Positions 23,066 through 34,960 are shown, numbered from the stretch's first letter. The stretch is DNA of 64,000 nucleotides from Limnanthes douglasii subsp. nivea (GCA_036936605.1 JAUPFV010000005.1:511001-575000); one strand, 5' to 3'. Notes: generated by a model from the sequence alone, not told the origin. Program-made: numbers and translations.

Positions 23066-23075
23066 ATTGTTTGAG

Positions 23076-24311
23076 GCGTAAAAGACACCACAGGTCCTCT
23101 AAGTTTTCTATTAATAACAAGTTAGTCCTTATCCTTTGTCTCTGTAATAAACCAGTCTTCTTCGTTTCAAAAAACAGAACAACCACATCCTTATTGACCT
23201 CAGCCCATATTTTTCTGTCATAAATTCCCATTGACCAGCCACATCAACATCCCACATGGATCGCTGATGTGGCAGCAGTAAAAGAAGTAAAAATATAATT
23301 TACTTTTACCTATAATTATTAACTTTATTTCTAACCATATCCGGTCCAAAAAAAATAAAGCCCGATAGGCTAAAAAAAAATAAAACCCGATATACAAATT
23401 AATTTAATCCAACCCAATCTCTCCACTTGCCTCTCTGCTCCTACTCTTCCGTCTCTCTTTCTAACCATTAAAATTACCTACACAACCATACGGCTACCAA
23501 TCCTCCTCCTCTATCTAATATCTCCGCCACTTTACCTCCACTATTGTCCTTGCCACAACCGCCGATTCGTGTAATACCTAAATCATCTTCTTCCTCATCC
23601 TTTCCATCTCTCAGAGCTTCACGCAATGGAAATTTCCTCACCACCACCACTATGATTTGTGCCCGGTTTTCATCTCGTCGTCAGGAATTGCACAACCGCC
23701 ACCGGTCAATGATTTCGAGTTAGAAGAGATTTTTCATATAGCGGAACTCCAACTTTGTTCCGAATCGGATTCTGATTGGATTCGGTTTTTAGAGCGGGCT
23801 TTTGGCAAGTTTGAAGGACAAGACAAAACCGGCGGCGAGGTTTCTTATGGCACTGTGTCTGGGGAGGGGAATCGCAGTGTAACAGTAGAAGCGGGAACGA
23901 CGAGTGCGGTGCTGGAAACTGCGTTATACCTCGAAGACACGACGGTACGAGATTTAACAGTGCTGGAGCTCATGTGTACGGTTGCTGAATGAGCAGCGGA
24001 GGTGAGGACCCAGTTCTCGATGTGCCAGCGATGGTAGCAGTTATAGGGAGGTTACAAAGAAGAGAGAGTGTGCAATTAGTGTTCTTGCTTTGATTTAATT
24101 CCAAAGATAAAAGTAAATTATATTTTTACTTTTTTTATCACTGCCACATCAGCGATCCATGTGGGACGTTGGGCAAAAAATATGATCCAGAATAAATAAA
24201 GACGTATTTGTTCTGTTTTTTTAAATAAAAAAAATCGATTTATTACATTAACAAATAATAAAAAAAACTGACTTGTTACAAATGGAAAAGATCTCTGGTA
24301 TCTTTTTACCC
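23076..24311. mobile_element. Mutator-like element with captured sequence, copy 2, complete
   Basis: Long terminal inverted repeats of about 230 bp are visible. The left begins GCGTAAAAGACACCACAGG (23,076) and the right, read in reverse, GGGTAAAAAGATACCAGAG (24,311). Inner blocks such as TTGTTCTGTTTTTT, ACTTGTTA and CCACATCAGCGATCCATGTG match in opposite orientation. ATTGTTTGAG flanks both ends (23,066-23,075 and 24,312-24,321), a 9-10 bp target duplication as expected for Mutator-like elements. The interior has no transposase but contains host-like sequence, the definition of a Pack-MULE. Confidence 0.8.
23624..24066 (+). pseudogene. Captured ORF in Mutator-like element, copy 2
   Basis: The open frame reads CPVFISSSGIAQPPPVNDFE, HIAELQLCSESDSDWIRFLE and TTVRDLTVLELMCTVAE, where a TGA at 23,990-23,992 cuts off the ARM-like part still present in copy 1 (AAEVR follows the stop). 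Copy 2 retains the PPPVN segment missing from copy 1, so neither copy is complete and each preserves what the other lost. As in copy 1, the ARM-repeat resemblance to U-box proteins is an inference from a short stretch. Confidence 0.4.
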
Positions 24312-24321
24312 ATTGTTTGAG

Positions 24322-24800
24322 CTAAGAAATATCCTTATCTTACGGCATTCTTCCTTATTTATCCCGCTAATTTGCAGGGATACCAAGGTTTACTTTGCCT
24401 TATCCTATTTACTTTGCCTTATCCTATTTTGATATATAGACCAAAGTATCTATCTACTGTACCTAACTAAACCACTATTTAAAACAATGTCGATATTTTG
24501 AATATAAATGTACATATAAAAAAACAAATAGGTGAATCGGTTAATTTAATTATAAAAAGTATTTAGTAAGTTTTAGACTTAGAAAATGTCAATTTTTTTA
24601 TATTCTGATTTAGCATAAGTTTTTTTAAACCCCGATTGCGAACGTAATTTTACTTTCAGCTATGTTTATATTTTTCATCTGGCAAGTACATATAGACAAA
24701 TAAAAGAAGTGTGAATGGGTGAATTTTAATTTTAAAAAATCTTTAGGTAAATAAACTTTTTAAGAGTTCCCCTAAAAAATTGATGTTTTATTTTGTTTTG
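24322..24800. other. AT-rich spacer
   Basis: Nothing recognisable beyond a tandem pair TACTTTGCCTTATCCTATTT near 24,391-24,432. Confidence 0.5.
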
Positions 24801-24803
24801 TTA

Positions 24804-26381
24804 GACCATGTGCAGCAGCGCATATTTCTAACGAAATATGCGCTGGCAGCCCAAGATGGTTTGAGGTTCAAAAGATGAACCCCAAACCATCTTTTAAACA
24901 ACCAATTGAAGCATGTCAAATGGCATGCTGCAGTCAACCCTGTTTTTTTTAGAAAAACGATTTTTTAAAAGAAATGGTTAGTCAAAAAATTTAAAAAAGT
25001 ATACCATTATTTATAATTTTTCGATATCTACGAGTAGAGACTTGGTTCGTTTCATTCTGACACCGAATTTTTTTGAGTTTTTTATTTATTTAGTATTTTC
25101 AAAATGATTTTTGGAACATTCTCGTAAGTTAAAAAGATAAATAAATTATACAATGATTTATAATTTCTTGAGATCTATAGACAGAGACTTGGTTTGATTG
25201 ATTCGGACAACGAAATTTTTTAAGTTTTTTTATTAAGTATTTCCGAAATAATTTTCGGAACATTTTTGTAAGTTAAAAAAATAAATAAATTATACCATGA
25301 TTTATAATTTCTTGAGATCTATAAATAGAGACTTGGTTTGATTGATTCGGACAACAAAATTTTTTAAGTTTTTATTTATTTAGTATTTCTGAAACAATTT
25401 TCGGAACATTTTTGTAAGTTAAAAAAATAAATAAATTATACCATGATTTATAATTTCTTGAGATCTATAAATAGAGACTTGGTTTGATTGATTCGGACAA
25501 CGAAATTTTTTAAGTTTTATTTATTAAGTATTTCCGAAACAATTTTCGAAACATTTTTGTAAGTTAAAAAAATAAATAAATTATACCATGATTTATAATT
25601 TATTGAGATCTATAAATAGAGACTTGGTTTGATTTATTCGGACAACGAAATTTTTTAAGTTTTTTTATTAAGTATTTCCGAAACAATTTTCCGAACATTT
25701 TTGTAAGTTAAAAAAATAAAAAAATTATACCATGATTTATAATTTCTTGAGATCTATAAATAGAGACTTGGTTTGATTGATTCGGACAATGAAAGTTTTA
25801 AAAAGTTTGGATTTAAAAGTTTTAAATTCATTACAAAACTTAAAAAATTAAAATTCATAATGTTATTGGTATAGTTACATTTAAAAAAATTAAATCATCG
25901 ATAATTTAAGTAATAATTGGTAAATAAAAATTAAACAAATAAATTTAGGTTATCAATAATATATTTTATTAAATTTGTAAATTATTTATTCTATTAAAAG
26001 TTGAAGCTTTTTCGGAAATCAAACCAATTTTATTTTTAACTTTGATTTTTAAATATACTATATATTATGTATTATATTTTTAATTATTTCAATTTTATAG
26101 TTTTTGTTTGTAAAGAAAATATATTATGTTAATTTAAAAAAATTATTTATTTTAATATATATAATTTTAATGTAAATATATAGTAAATAATAAGAAAGAT
26201 AAATAAAAATATATGGTAGGATATTGTATGGTAGAATGATGTGGAAGAGAGAGAAATATGGTGGAGTATGCTGAAAGATGAAATATGCACTGCTCTGAGG
26301 AGTGAGAATTTTAGAGTATGCTGATGTGGCGCTTATGTGGCGCACTTTTGAGAGATGAGAGATGAAATATCCTGGATGGTC
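24804..26381. mobile_element. Non-autonomous PIF/Harbinger-like element
   Basis: TTA trinucleotides (24,801-24,803 and 26,382-26,384) flank termini GACCATGTGC on the left and, read in reverse, GACCATCCAG on the right. A 3-bp TTA target duplication with GACCAT-type termini fits plant PIF/Harbinger elements. The 1,578-bp interior has no transposase ORF. It contains a 145-bp tandem array at 24,985-25,800 and AT-rich sequence. Confidence 0.6.
24985..25800. repeat. 145-bp tandem array, about 5.6 units
   Basis: Landmarks GTAAGTTAAAAA recur at about 25,121, 25,268, 25,413, 25,558 and 25,703, each followed by ATTTATAATTTCTTGAGATC and GAGACTTGGTTTGATTGATT. The middle units are very similar and the first is the most diverged, as expected when an array expands from one end or its centre. 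Confidence 0.9.
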
Positions 26382-26384
26382 TTA

Positions 26385-26790
26385 GGTGTCGGAGTGCCTT
26401 TGAATAATTTGTTTTTCTAATTTTTAATATAAACATTTTATTTTTTATTTAATTAATTATATTTTGTTAGGTCTTGCCCAAAAAATATCTTGTTTTTTAA
26501 TTGAATAAAAATGTTTTATTTTAAATTAATAGAATTAAATGTTATAAATTCGAATTAATATTTTTTTTATATTGTATTTTATGGTATAATAAAAATAGAA
26601 ATGAGAGATTATTTCCTTAAAAATTGTTAAATGGTTTTTATATAATTTAACATATACAAAAATATATAGATATATACACATATCAATCAATTAATTTATA
26701 ATAAAAATATAGTATTTAATATTATGAATATTTAATATTATTATGAATGATAATTGGTTTCGACGGGCTTAGACTCCTATTTTTTACTTC
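26385..26790. other. AT-rich spacer
   Basis: I see no gene, RNA or repeat boundary in this stretch. Confidence 0.5.
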
Positions 26791-27085
26791 AACCCAAATT
26801 TGATTTTCTCCACTATGTGTTTAATATTTTCAAATCCAAGCACAATCCGTTTGTGTTTTTCACTAAGTGTTTAATATTTTCAAATCCGATCACAATCCGT
26901 TTGTGTCCGTTGATCATATCTAATAATGAGTAAGTTAGTGATATTGTTGTATGTAATATTTTTTTTAATCTGATTATCTCGACTAAGTGTTGAATATTTT
27001 CAAATCCGAAAACAATCTGTTTGCCTCCGCTGATCAATACATAATGAGTAAGTTAATGATATTGATATTGTTGTATATAATATTA
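26790..27085. repeat. Short degenerate tandem repeats
   Basis: The phrase AGTGTTTAATATTTTCAAATCC occurs three times (about 26,816, 26,874 and 26,984) with variants of CACAATCCGTTTGTGT, and ATGAGTAAGTTARTGATATTG occurs twice. Together they form a degenerate array that a SINE interrupts on its right side. Confidence 0.75.
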
Positions 27086-27295
27086 TTTTTGGAGGGAATT
27101 CGTAGCTGCTACTCAGAGTGTAATGAGTGTGAACGGAGTACACCCTCAGTCTGACGCAATAGCCTGCAAACCAACAGCATAAATGTAAACAATACAAAGT
27201 AATAGGCTCTATCGAGAAAGCGTGTGTAGAAAGACTCGAGCTCATGACCTTTGGTCATGAGGATGTCTTACCCAACCAATTCAGTTACCTTTCCA
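27086..27295 (-). mobile_element. tRNA-derived SINE, diverged copy
   Basis: Same family as 6,543-6,761 and in the same orientation, but with many substitutions in both pol III boxes (reverse-strand B box GAGCTCGAGTC). Flanks TTGTTGTATATAATA and TTGCTGTATACAATA look like a decayed target duplication. It is clearly older than the copies in the duplicated blocks. Confidence 0.75.
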
Positions 27296-27299
27296 GGCT

Positions 27300-27620
27300 T
27301 GCTGTATACAATATATACTTATAGAATAAATAAATTTAATTTACTATGACTAATAGCGATATCATGTTTTATATATAATATTAATACTATCGTATTAATA
27401 ATATCTCATAGTATATATAAATATATAGGTAATATTAATAAATTAAATATATAGGTAATATTAATAAATGAATAATATATGTTATCTCATAGTATATATA
27501 AATATATAGGTAATATTAATAAATGAATAATATATGTTTTGGTGTAGAACAAATTTACATATTATGATGAGCTGATCATGTATTAATTATACATATTATC
27601 AAATATTGATAGTAATAACA
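27300..27620. repeat. AT-rich DNA with an AATATATAGGTAATATTAAT repeat
   Basis: The phrase ATATATAGGTAATATTAATAAA occurs three times at about 27,421-27,525, and a longer phrase around TATCTCATAGTATATATAAA twice. No gene is supported. Confidence 0.6.
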
Positions 27621-27622
27621 TT

Positions 27623-27839
27623 ATGGTTAGCACTTGTTTCAAAATTACCACTCGAGTTATATTTGATTCACAATTATCACTCAAGTTTTATTTTTTTACA
27701 TTTATGGTCACTAGCGGTAACTAAAAATGAAAATAAAAGACCAACATTAGTCACCACCGGTGAAACAAAGTGACTATTTTGATAAAAAATAAAATAAATG
27801 GTACTTTTGAAACAAATGACCAACTAGTGACTAACCATG
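27623..27839. mobile_element. MITE-like inverted-repeat element (about 217 bp)
   Basis: The left end TGGTTAGCACTTGTTTCAAA and the right end, read in reverse, TGGTTAGTCACTAGTTGG followed by TTTGTTTCAAAAGTACCA share the same terminal and subterminal motifs. There is no coding capacity. No target duplication beyond TA-like flanks is evident. Confidence 0.45.
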
Positions 27840-28080
27840 ATTTTTAGCCATTATAGTTATATGCTATTAATGATGTTGTTGTTTAATTTATATTTATAGA
27901 AGGGGTATTATCTGAAATTATTATTCCATATATCCTTAATCATGTTTGATTTTATTCGTCCACCAGACTCATTCGTCTTTTTTTGGCTTCAATCCTTTAG
28001 AAAAACCCAAAACAAGGCAAATAACAGCTTTCATAATCATCGCACACAGTATTTTTAAAAAGGGTAAAACGAGACAAAGA

Positions 28081-28700
28081 ACAAAAGCAGATTTGTCAAC
28101 CCTCACAGCCACAGCATTCCCTTGATGTGCAACTGAAAGGTTCAGTCGAAATGTGCGGTATATGTTCAGATTTAGAGGGTCGTCCTTAAAATTTATATTG
28201 TTAGCTAGAATTTCAGGAACGCTCTCTTTCCTGCTGGGGAATTACTATAAAAAGAATTTGTTCCCTTGTAAAGAAAGATACTCTTAATAATATAACGTGC
28301 TGGTTTAAAAAAGTTTGCCTCAGAGGAAAATATTCAAAATATTCAAAAGAGAACGTGGAACTCGTGTAGAGATCCTGATTCGTGGTAGGATAATTTGTTC
28401 CATAGTTGAATAAGATAGTTTATCAATTAGTGTTCATTTCAAAATCTCTTCATCATTTCTACATTCTTTTTTTCATTTTTACACCGAGGCAAACTTCTTT
28501 CTCCCGTTCAGCTCGTCCTATTATTAATAGATGTTCTTTTCAAAAGAAAAAAAAAATTGATGGTAATTCTCCGCCAGAAAAGAAAGTATGCCTCAAAACT
28601 CTAATTAACAATATAAATTCGTAAATTCTAAAGAGACACTATAAACTTCAACATTAAATACGACACATTTCGACTAAACATTTCAGCTGTACATAAGTAG
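28081..28700. repeat. Imperfect hairpin, two arms of about 300 bp
   Basis: The left arm (28,081-28,381) and the reverse complement of the right arm (28,388-28,700) share ordered blocks: CAGATTTGTCA, AGTCGAAATGTG, TTATATTGTTA, CTTAATAATA and AAGTTTGCCTC. Identity is moderate with small gaps. The centre of symmetry coincides with the left edge of block B. In block A only the right arm is present. Confidence 0.65.
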
Positions 28701-31382
28701 TGACAAATCTGTTTTTGTTCTAAGTGCTAAAACATAGTAAACTAAAATCAATTGTAATATTATCCTAAATGAGTGAAATAGTATTAAATATTAGAGGAAT
28801 AATAAATTTTTAAATAACTTTTGGCATAGAACATGAACATGCATCCTTAAAAAACATTTAATTACCATTTTAAAAAAGAAATATAGTAGCATAGTTTAAT
28901 TTAATTATTAAAAACAAACATAAATAATTACTTTCAACTTTCTCTGCAGCATAAAAATGTAATATGTTAGATTCACAGTAATATTAAGATCCAGAGAAGA
29001 GCCAATCACATTATTTAGAATTTTCAAAACTGAAGCATCTGTTTTGTTTGGTTCTTGTAGAGGAATATTTATATGAATTATATCCATCCCTAAATTTGAA
29101 AACAAAGAGTCCAAGTATTGCAAGACCATATTATGTTTTCTGGGCTAATATTGCTTTCGGAATGATAGATGCTCTTAAGCATTTAGGTTACAGACCAACG
29201 CATCAGCTAACTTGGCATAAGAGTTCACAAGTGAGACAAGGGAGAGACTAATGAAATGCTCTTAAACAAACAGGTAAGTTGATTTGATAGAACCAATTAA
29301 AATAACTAAGGCTAACTATTAAAAAAATAGTTAATCAACCCAATCTCTGAAGGAGATTGTGAAAGAGAGTGTGGATGAAATCCTAGGTTGTAAAAGATAA
29401 AACCCAGTTATTAACTAGGGTTCACCCTTGTTCGTCTTTCAAATAATCATGCAAATAGAGAAAGAATAAAACAAAAACATTATTAGAATTCGAATGAAAT
29501 CATACCCCTATCCTATTGTTGTAAAACAATTGACTATATAACCACCGAGACCCAAAAGAAGACTAGGTTCAAGTTCATATAAAATCTGATATGAACATTA
29601 TAAAAAAACTAATAAATTCATAAATCATACCTTAGCAGTCCTACTTTGCTGGTGGTGGGGGCTGGCGTTCCGGGTTTGTAAGAAGGTTGAGGAAAAAACC
29701 CTTATATGTATTTATATATGTAGGGTTTGGGTTTGGGTTTGAGTATCTCTTAAATGGACCCGAGGCCCCTTTCTAACGATTTATCATTTACCACCAAGGC
29801 CACCATCCTGCTTTCAAATTTATGTTTTTAAATTTACAAGTCAACCCTAAAAAAATATTTATATACTATAATTATATTTTCTAAATACTTTTTAAATACT
29901 AACTTTCTTTCCATTCCTTTATCTTTTCTATATATATAAATAAAGTGGCAGATTCACGTAGGGATTTGGAGGGGCTGATCCCTTACCATAAAATATAGGT
30001 TAATTTATATAGTTAATTTTGGGATAATAATTTTTTAATAAAAAATTTAATTTAAAAATATGAAATAATTGTTATTTTAAGAAAATTTCTAAATTAAAAT
30101 CTTGGATAATAACGGGTTTATGGTAAAGTTTAAGTAAAAATATTTATTAATTAGAAGATTTCACGTAATCTTATTTTTTTATTCAATATATTTTTTTCAA
30201 TAATTTGTTTCGATTTTATTTGGTTTAATCTTTCACTCCCAAACTGATTTTATTTTTATATTACTTGATTCCTGTATGCATTGGGATTAATCTTATCATT
30301 AAAGTTAATGGATCATTGTTTGTCAATGATAGAGATAAATTAAGAAGATGGAGATTGTAATTAGATAAATTAAAGAAGAAGATTTAGTTAAATAACTCAA
30401 ACAAGACGGAGAAAAATGAAGAAGATGAAATTTTTAATAAAATAGATTATAGAATGTTGAGATTTTAATTAAATAAATAAAATCATATAGAGAAAGGAAG
30501 AACACGATAATAAATAAATAAATAACATTGATAGCCAAAATTCAAAGTTACATATATAGAAAACTTACATATTAATGAATACATTTACTTTTTTTTAGTT
30601 ATCAAATTTGTATTTACTTCCATAGTATCTTTTAAAATATTTTTTAAAGTATATTTTAAATAATAATTCTCATTTTATTATTTTATATTTATTAAAATAT
30701 TTCTTAATTAGCAATATATCATGATTTGTATTGATAAAATAATTAATTTTATTTTTACATGATTATACACATTTTTTTTTAAATTTGTTTTCAATAAAAT
30801 AATTTATTTATATTATAAATTATGTTTAATACAAATTTGATATTATTTCCATGTATTTTCTATATAAAAAATAATTTTATTTCCATATATTTTTAATAAA
30901 TATCTTTTAAATAACAAATTTGATTTTACTTCATCTATTTTCAAAAATATATTATATAATAAATTTGATTTTGTTATATATTATTTTTTAAATATCTTTT
31001 AAAATAATATATTAAGAAATATTAAGATTTATAGTTAAATATTATTTTTATATGTAATAAACAATATATTAAGACATATTGGAAATCACTTAAAGTAGTT
31101 GTATACAACGAGAGAAACTTGTTTTTTAAATGATAATTTAAAATTTATAATGAAACCATTATACGACTAAAGAATCTTGTAGAATAAATTTTATAAAAAA
31201 ATATAATACCCCCTTAGTTTGATTCGTGGATCCGCGACTTACAAGTGAAATAATTTTCTATTATTATAATTATAATAATAATAATTTATATTTACAATTT
31301 ATTATTTTCTATTTATTATTTTCTTTTTTCTTTCTAAAAGCTTTAGTTTAACATTAACAATTAATTTTTGAATTATAGTTAG
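28701..31382. other. AT-rich spacer of block B
   Basis: No coding region is supported. The stretch 29,061-29,410, absent from block A, has a 67-codon ORF (29,048-29,251) with IARPYYVFWANIAFGMIDAL but no recognisable family. Confidence 0.45.
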
Positions 31383-31912
31383 TACCAAGACAAAAGTCCA
31401 AGTCTCCGTCACCCACACGCAAGCTTACGCTCCTCCAAATCAAATAAATCGCCATCTAATTGTCGAAAATCTGGAGATCACCTCAACCGTACTAATATTT
31501 ATGGGGACGATACTGAGAATAATCAACTTCATGCTTCAACAAGCATTCCTATTACTGAATATGAAGATACATAGACTATGGCTTTCCTAAATGAGGCTTC
31601 TCGTCTCAGTTTTATAGGTTTAGAAAGGTGTTCTATAAGCAAAGCATCTCAACTTTTGAATGAGCAGTGGGATGTTGTAATGCATCTTTATAATGATACA
31701 ACAATAGATTTATCTGAAAGACCTTCGAATGTATATGGGACGTAATGCATTGCCTTTGGGGCAAATAAGACTTCCTCAACAGATGATATCTTAAACAAAC
31801 AATTTCAGATCTCCATTGAGCCCACATATGGATTTCTTGGGAAGTTCTGCGTTCAATGTCACATACTAAAAGTAGTTATAACAACCAACACTTCACTTTG
31901 GACAGAGTTTAA
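31383..31912 (+). pseudogene. Unrecognised gene fragment (exon-like), copy B
   Basis: Counterpart of 4,904-5,426. After TATAGTTAG the frame reads YQDKSPSLRH, then ITEYEDT, a TAG, TMAFLNEASRLSFIGLERCS, KASQLLNEQWDVVMHLYND and NVYGT before a TAA shared with copy A. A one-base deletion relative to copy A near 31,840 removes the reading of the last 30 residues. Copy B keeps eight bases that copy A lost. The two shared stops predate the block duplication, so the sequence was already dead when copied. The protein family is not recognised. Confidence 0.4.
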
Positions 31913-33005
31913 TTATGCAACGGATTTGTGATATTATCATTTAAAATCAACCCAAAGAAGTTTGTTGTATTGGATTGTAAAGGGCCTTATTGGATTAGAA
32001 TCGATATGTTCTTAAAACTTTGAGGCCGTTTTTCCATACTGGACCAGAATCGTGAAATAGATCTAATCCGAGTTTTGTTTAATATACAGACAAACCTAGA
32101 CCGTGTCCACCCCTAGTTTTGAAATACATATTGAAAACTGAAAAAACAAAAGTGATAGTCTTAACGAACCAAAGACAACATAACCTTCTAGACTTGTGTT
32201 TTTCCTTACCGTTAGCTTCAAAAAGACATAAACTTAGCAAACTCTTGGTCTTTTATAACATTAATTATCCTAAGTTCAACCATTATAAACTTAGCAAACT
32301 CTTGGTCCAAAGTGTGGTGTTGTGTGTTTGGCAAGTTGGATGATTTTTTGTCTTGGAGTTCGACGTTGTCTTTTAGTTCTTATAGAGCTAATGGTTTGTT
32401 ATTTGCTTATGATTAACGTTGTTTATACCTATTATGATGGAATGTCCAAAGAAAAATTTCAGAATATGCAAGATTTTATTATTGATCGTGGTTCGTAAAA
32501 CCCTTCTTGAAAATTATAGTTATATAAAGATACGATCTAATACTTCATGTTTAGATGAGTAGTGAAACTTAGTTACGAATGTAGCATTGTTCGATAAATA
32601 TTTTTCTTTTCATTTACGTTGCTTTGTCTAGTAGCCTGATTTTATCCCTCAATTTAATCGGCATTCTATGCCAAACAACAAAAAAGAATAATTTTTTGTC
32701 AAAACAAAATTATTTGTGAAAATTATATGTGTACTGTAGATCTTATAATTATTACTTGGCCATGTTATATAAATTTTCAAATCTAAAACACAATAATAAA
32801 TAAAGAAAATCTATATATTAATTATTTAAAACTGTTAATTGACTGTAAAAGAATTGAAACTACTAATTATGAGAATCAAAAGAATAACTAACCATATTAA
32901 AAAAAATTAAACTACCGGTTAGTCCATTTGAAAATACTTCACTCCATTATCCTACTAATCTAATTTATTACATGATCGATATGTCCTTAATGTTACACAT
33001 TTGTA
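31913..33005. other. AT-rich spacer
   Basis: Colinear with 5,427-6,542 in block A; no gene is supported. Confidence 0.5.
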
Positions 33006-33196
33006 CTACTCAGAGTGCAATGAGTGCGCACAGGGTAAACCCTCAGTTTGACGCGATAGCCTGCAAACCAACGCCAGAAGATAAACCACACAAGGTGACA
33101 GGTTCAGCCGCGAAAGCGTATGTAGAGGGACTCGAACTCATGATCTTTTGATCATAAGAATGCCATACTCAACCAACTCGGCTACCCCTTGGGGGC
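33006..33196 (-). mobile_element. SINE, first member of a tandem pair (tail truncated)
   Basis: Same family as 6,543-6,761. The tRNA-like head with A and B boxes is complete, but the distal tail and A run are missing: the copy begins at CTACTCAGAG directly after the target sequence ACACATTTG. An ATGTTACACATT motif separates it from the second member. Confidence 0.8.
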
Positions 33197-33208
33197 ATGT
33201 TACACATT

Positions 33209-33426
33209 TTTTTTTTCGGAGGGAACCCGCAGCCGCTACTCAGAGTGCAATGAGTGCGCACAGGGTAAACCCTTAGTCTGACGTGATAGCCTGCAAACCA
33301 ACGCCAGAAGGTAAACCACACAAGGTGACAGGCTCAGCCGAGAAAGCGTATGTAGAGGGACTCGAACTCATGACCTTTTGGTTATAAGAATGCCATACTC
33401 AACCAACTCGGCTACCCCCTTGGGGC
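33209..33426 (-). mobile_element. SINE, second member of a tandem pair (full length)
   Basis: Full-length copy with tail TTTTTTTTTTCGGAGGGAAC, B-box match GACTCGAACT and A-box match CCAACTCGGCTA on the plus strand. It is followed by ATGCTACACATCTG, a mutated version of the target repeat. With the first member this forms a dimer that block A lacks. Confidence 0.85.
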
Positions 33427-33440
33427 ATGCTACACATCTG

Positions 33441-34105
33441 TTGGACATATTTGGTTTGGATAAATCACACAATTGTCGAGCATAATGATCCACAAACTTC
33501 AAATAAATTTAAACTAGATATTAATAGGTAATAAATGATTTTTATATATTTATTGAAACATAAAATTAGTTTAATATTCAATACTATTTTATCTAAGTAA
33601 TTTTGACTTAATTTTAGAGATATATTATTTTTATATAACAAACTTATCTATACAATATACTATGATTATTTTTATAATTTTTATAATTAAATATCTTGAC
33701 ATGTATGTTTTAAATATATTTCATAAGTTATTAAAATCTAATTTATATTGAAACAAAATAATAAAAGATCAATCGAATTAAATTACGTTTGAAATTTTCT
33801 AAATGAAACTAAACTAACTTTTATAGAAACCAATTAAACGGAATACTTTTGTTTGATTTGGTTTCTCCATTTTTTTAATTATATATTATGAATTTAAAAT
33901 ATTTATAACAAAAAATAATTAAAATTGAAAATAATAATTATTATTATTATAAAAAAAGAGTAACATATAAGAGACATTCTATGGTATCAAAAATAGATTG
34001 GTTTTTCCTTAGTACTCTCGTGGCCACTCCCGTGGTTGATCTAATCAATTGAATGATCTACTAGTTTAGCAAATATCTTCTTGATGTCGAGACTCAATAT
34101 GTACA
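33441..34105. other. AT-rich spacer
   Basis: Colinear with 6,776-7,440; nothing recognisable. Confidence 0.5.
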
Positions 34106-34960
34106 ATTGAAAAAGCTTTCCCTAATTTTATTAGTGACAACCAAAAATGCCTAAGATATTAGAGATATATAATTTTGACCAGAATTAGAATTCTGAAATA
34201 AAATCTAACCTTGTTGCTTTTCAGGATCCTTAGATCCACTTGAACCACCATTGTTTCCACTTGAACCAACATTTTTCCCACCTGGACCAACATTACTTTT
34301 TCATTTTCCAACTCGACAATCCCTTCTAAAGTGACCAGGTTTGCCATATTTCCAGCATGCCATTTTAGGCTGTTTGCTGTTAAAATTATTGTTTTTGTTG
34401 TTTCCTTTAAACTTTCGTTTATTCCCCTTATCTGTATTTCCATTCTTAAAGAATCCGCTGCTTTCATCCATATTTACAGATGATTTTCCCACTCGGTTTT
34501 TACCCTTGAGATTAATGATTTCATTTTGAGCCCTTAGAGACTCTTCAATCTTAAAATGACTACCAAGTTCGACTAGAGTCATTTCTTCCTTGTTGTGTTT
34601 CAGTGTGTGTTTAAAATCCTTCAATGAAGGAAGCAATTTGTCAGTAACAAAAATAAACCGATATACATTCGTCGATTTTCATATTGTGTTGAACGAATTG
34701 ACCCTGAATTCTTGGTAGTTCATTATACTGTTCCATTACAGGTCTAGAGTCAACCATTTTGTAATTTATGAAATTACTAACCAGGAACTTCCTACTAGAA
34801 GTATCTTCTGCCATGTATTTTGATTCTATAGAATCTCATAACTCTTTTCCAGATTCGACATTTTGGTATACATCAAACAAAGTATCAGACATACGGTTTG
34901 ATATGTGGCCTCAGCAGAAAATAATGCGCTAATATTTTCCCTCTCTTCTCAAAATTAAAA
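34105..34960 (-). pseudogene. Ty1/copia gag fragment, copy B
   Basis: Counterpart of 7,440-8,290. LPSLKDFKHTLKHNKEEMTL and NEIINLKGKNRVGKSS are clear in the 34,636-34,301 frame. The second Cys of the zinc knuckle is Tyr here (CWKYGKPGHFRRDC), which should abolish zinc binding, whereas copy A keeps CWKCG. A frameshift near 34,640 separates the MAEDTSSRKFLVSNF-like front. Confidence 0.75.

Noticed and set aside
24985..25800. CRISPR-like array
   Set aside because: Units are contiguous 145-bp tandem repeats without unique spacers, in plant nuclear DNA.
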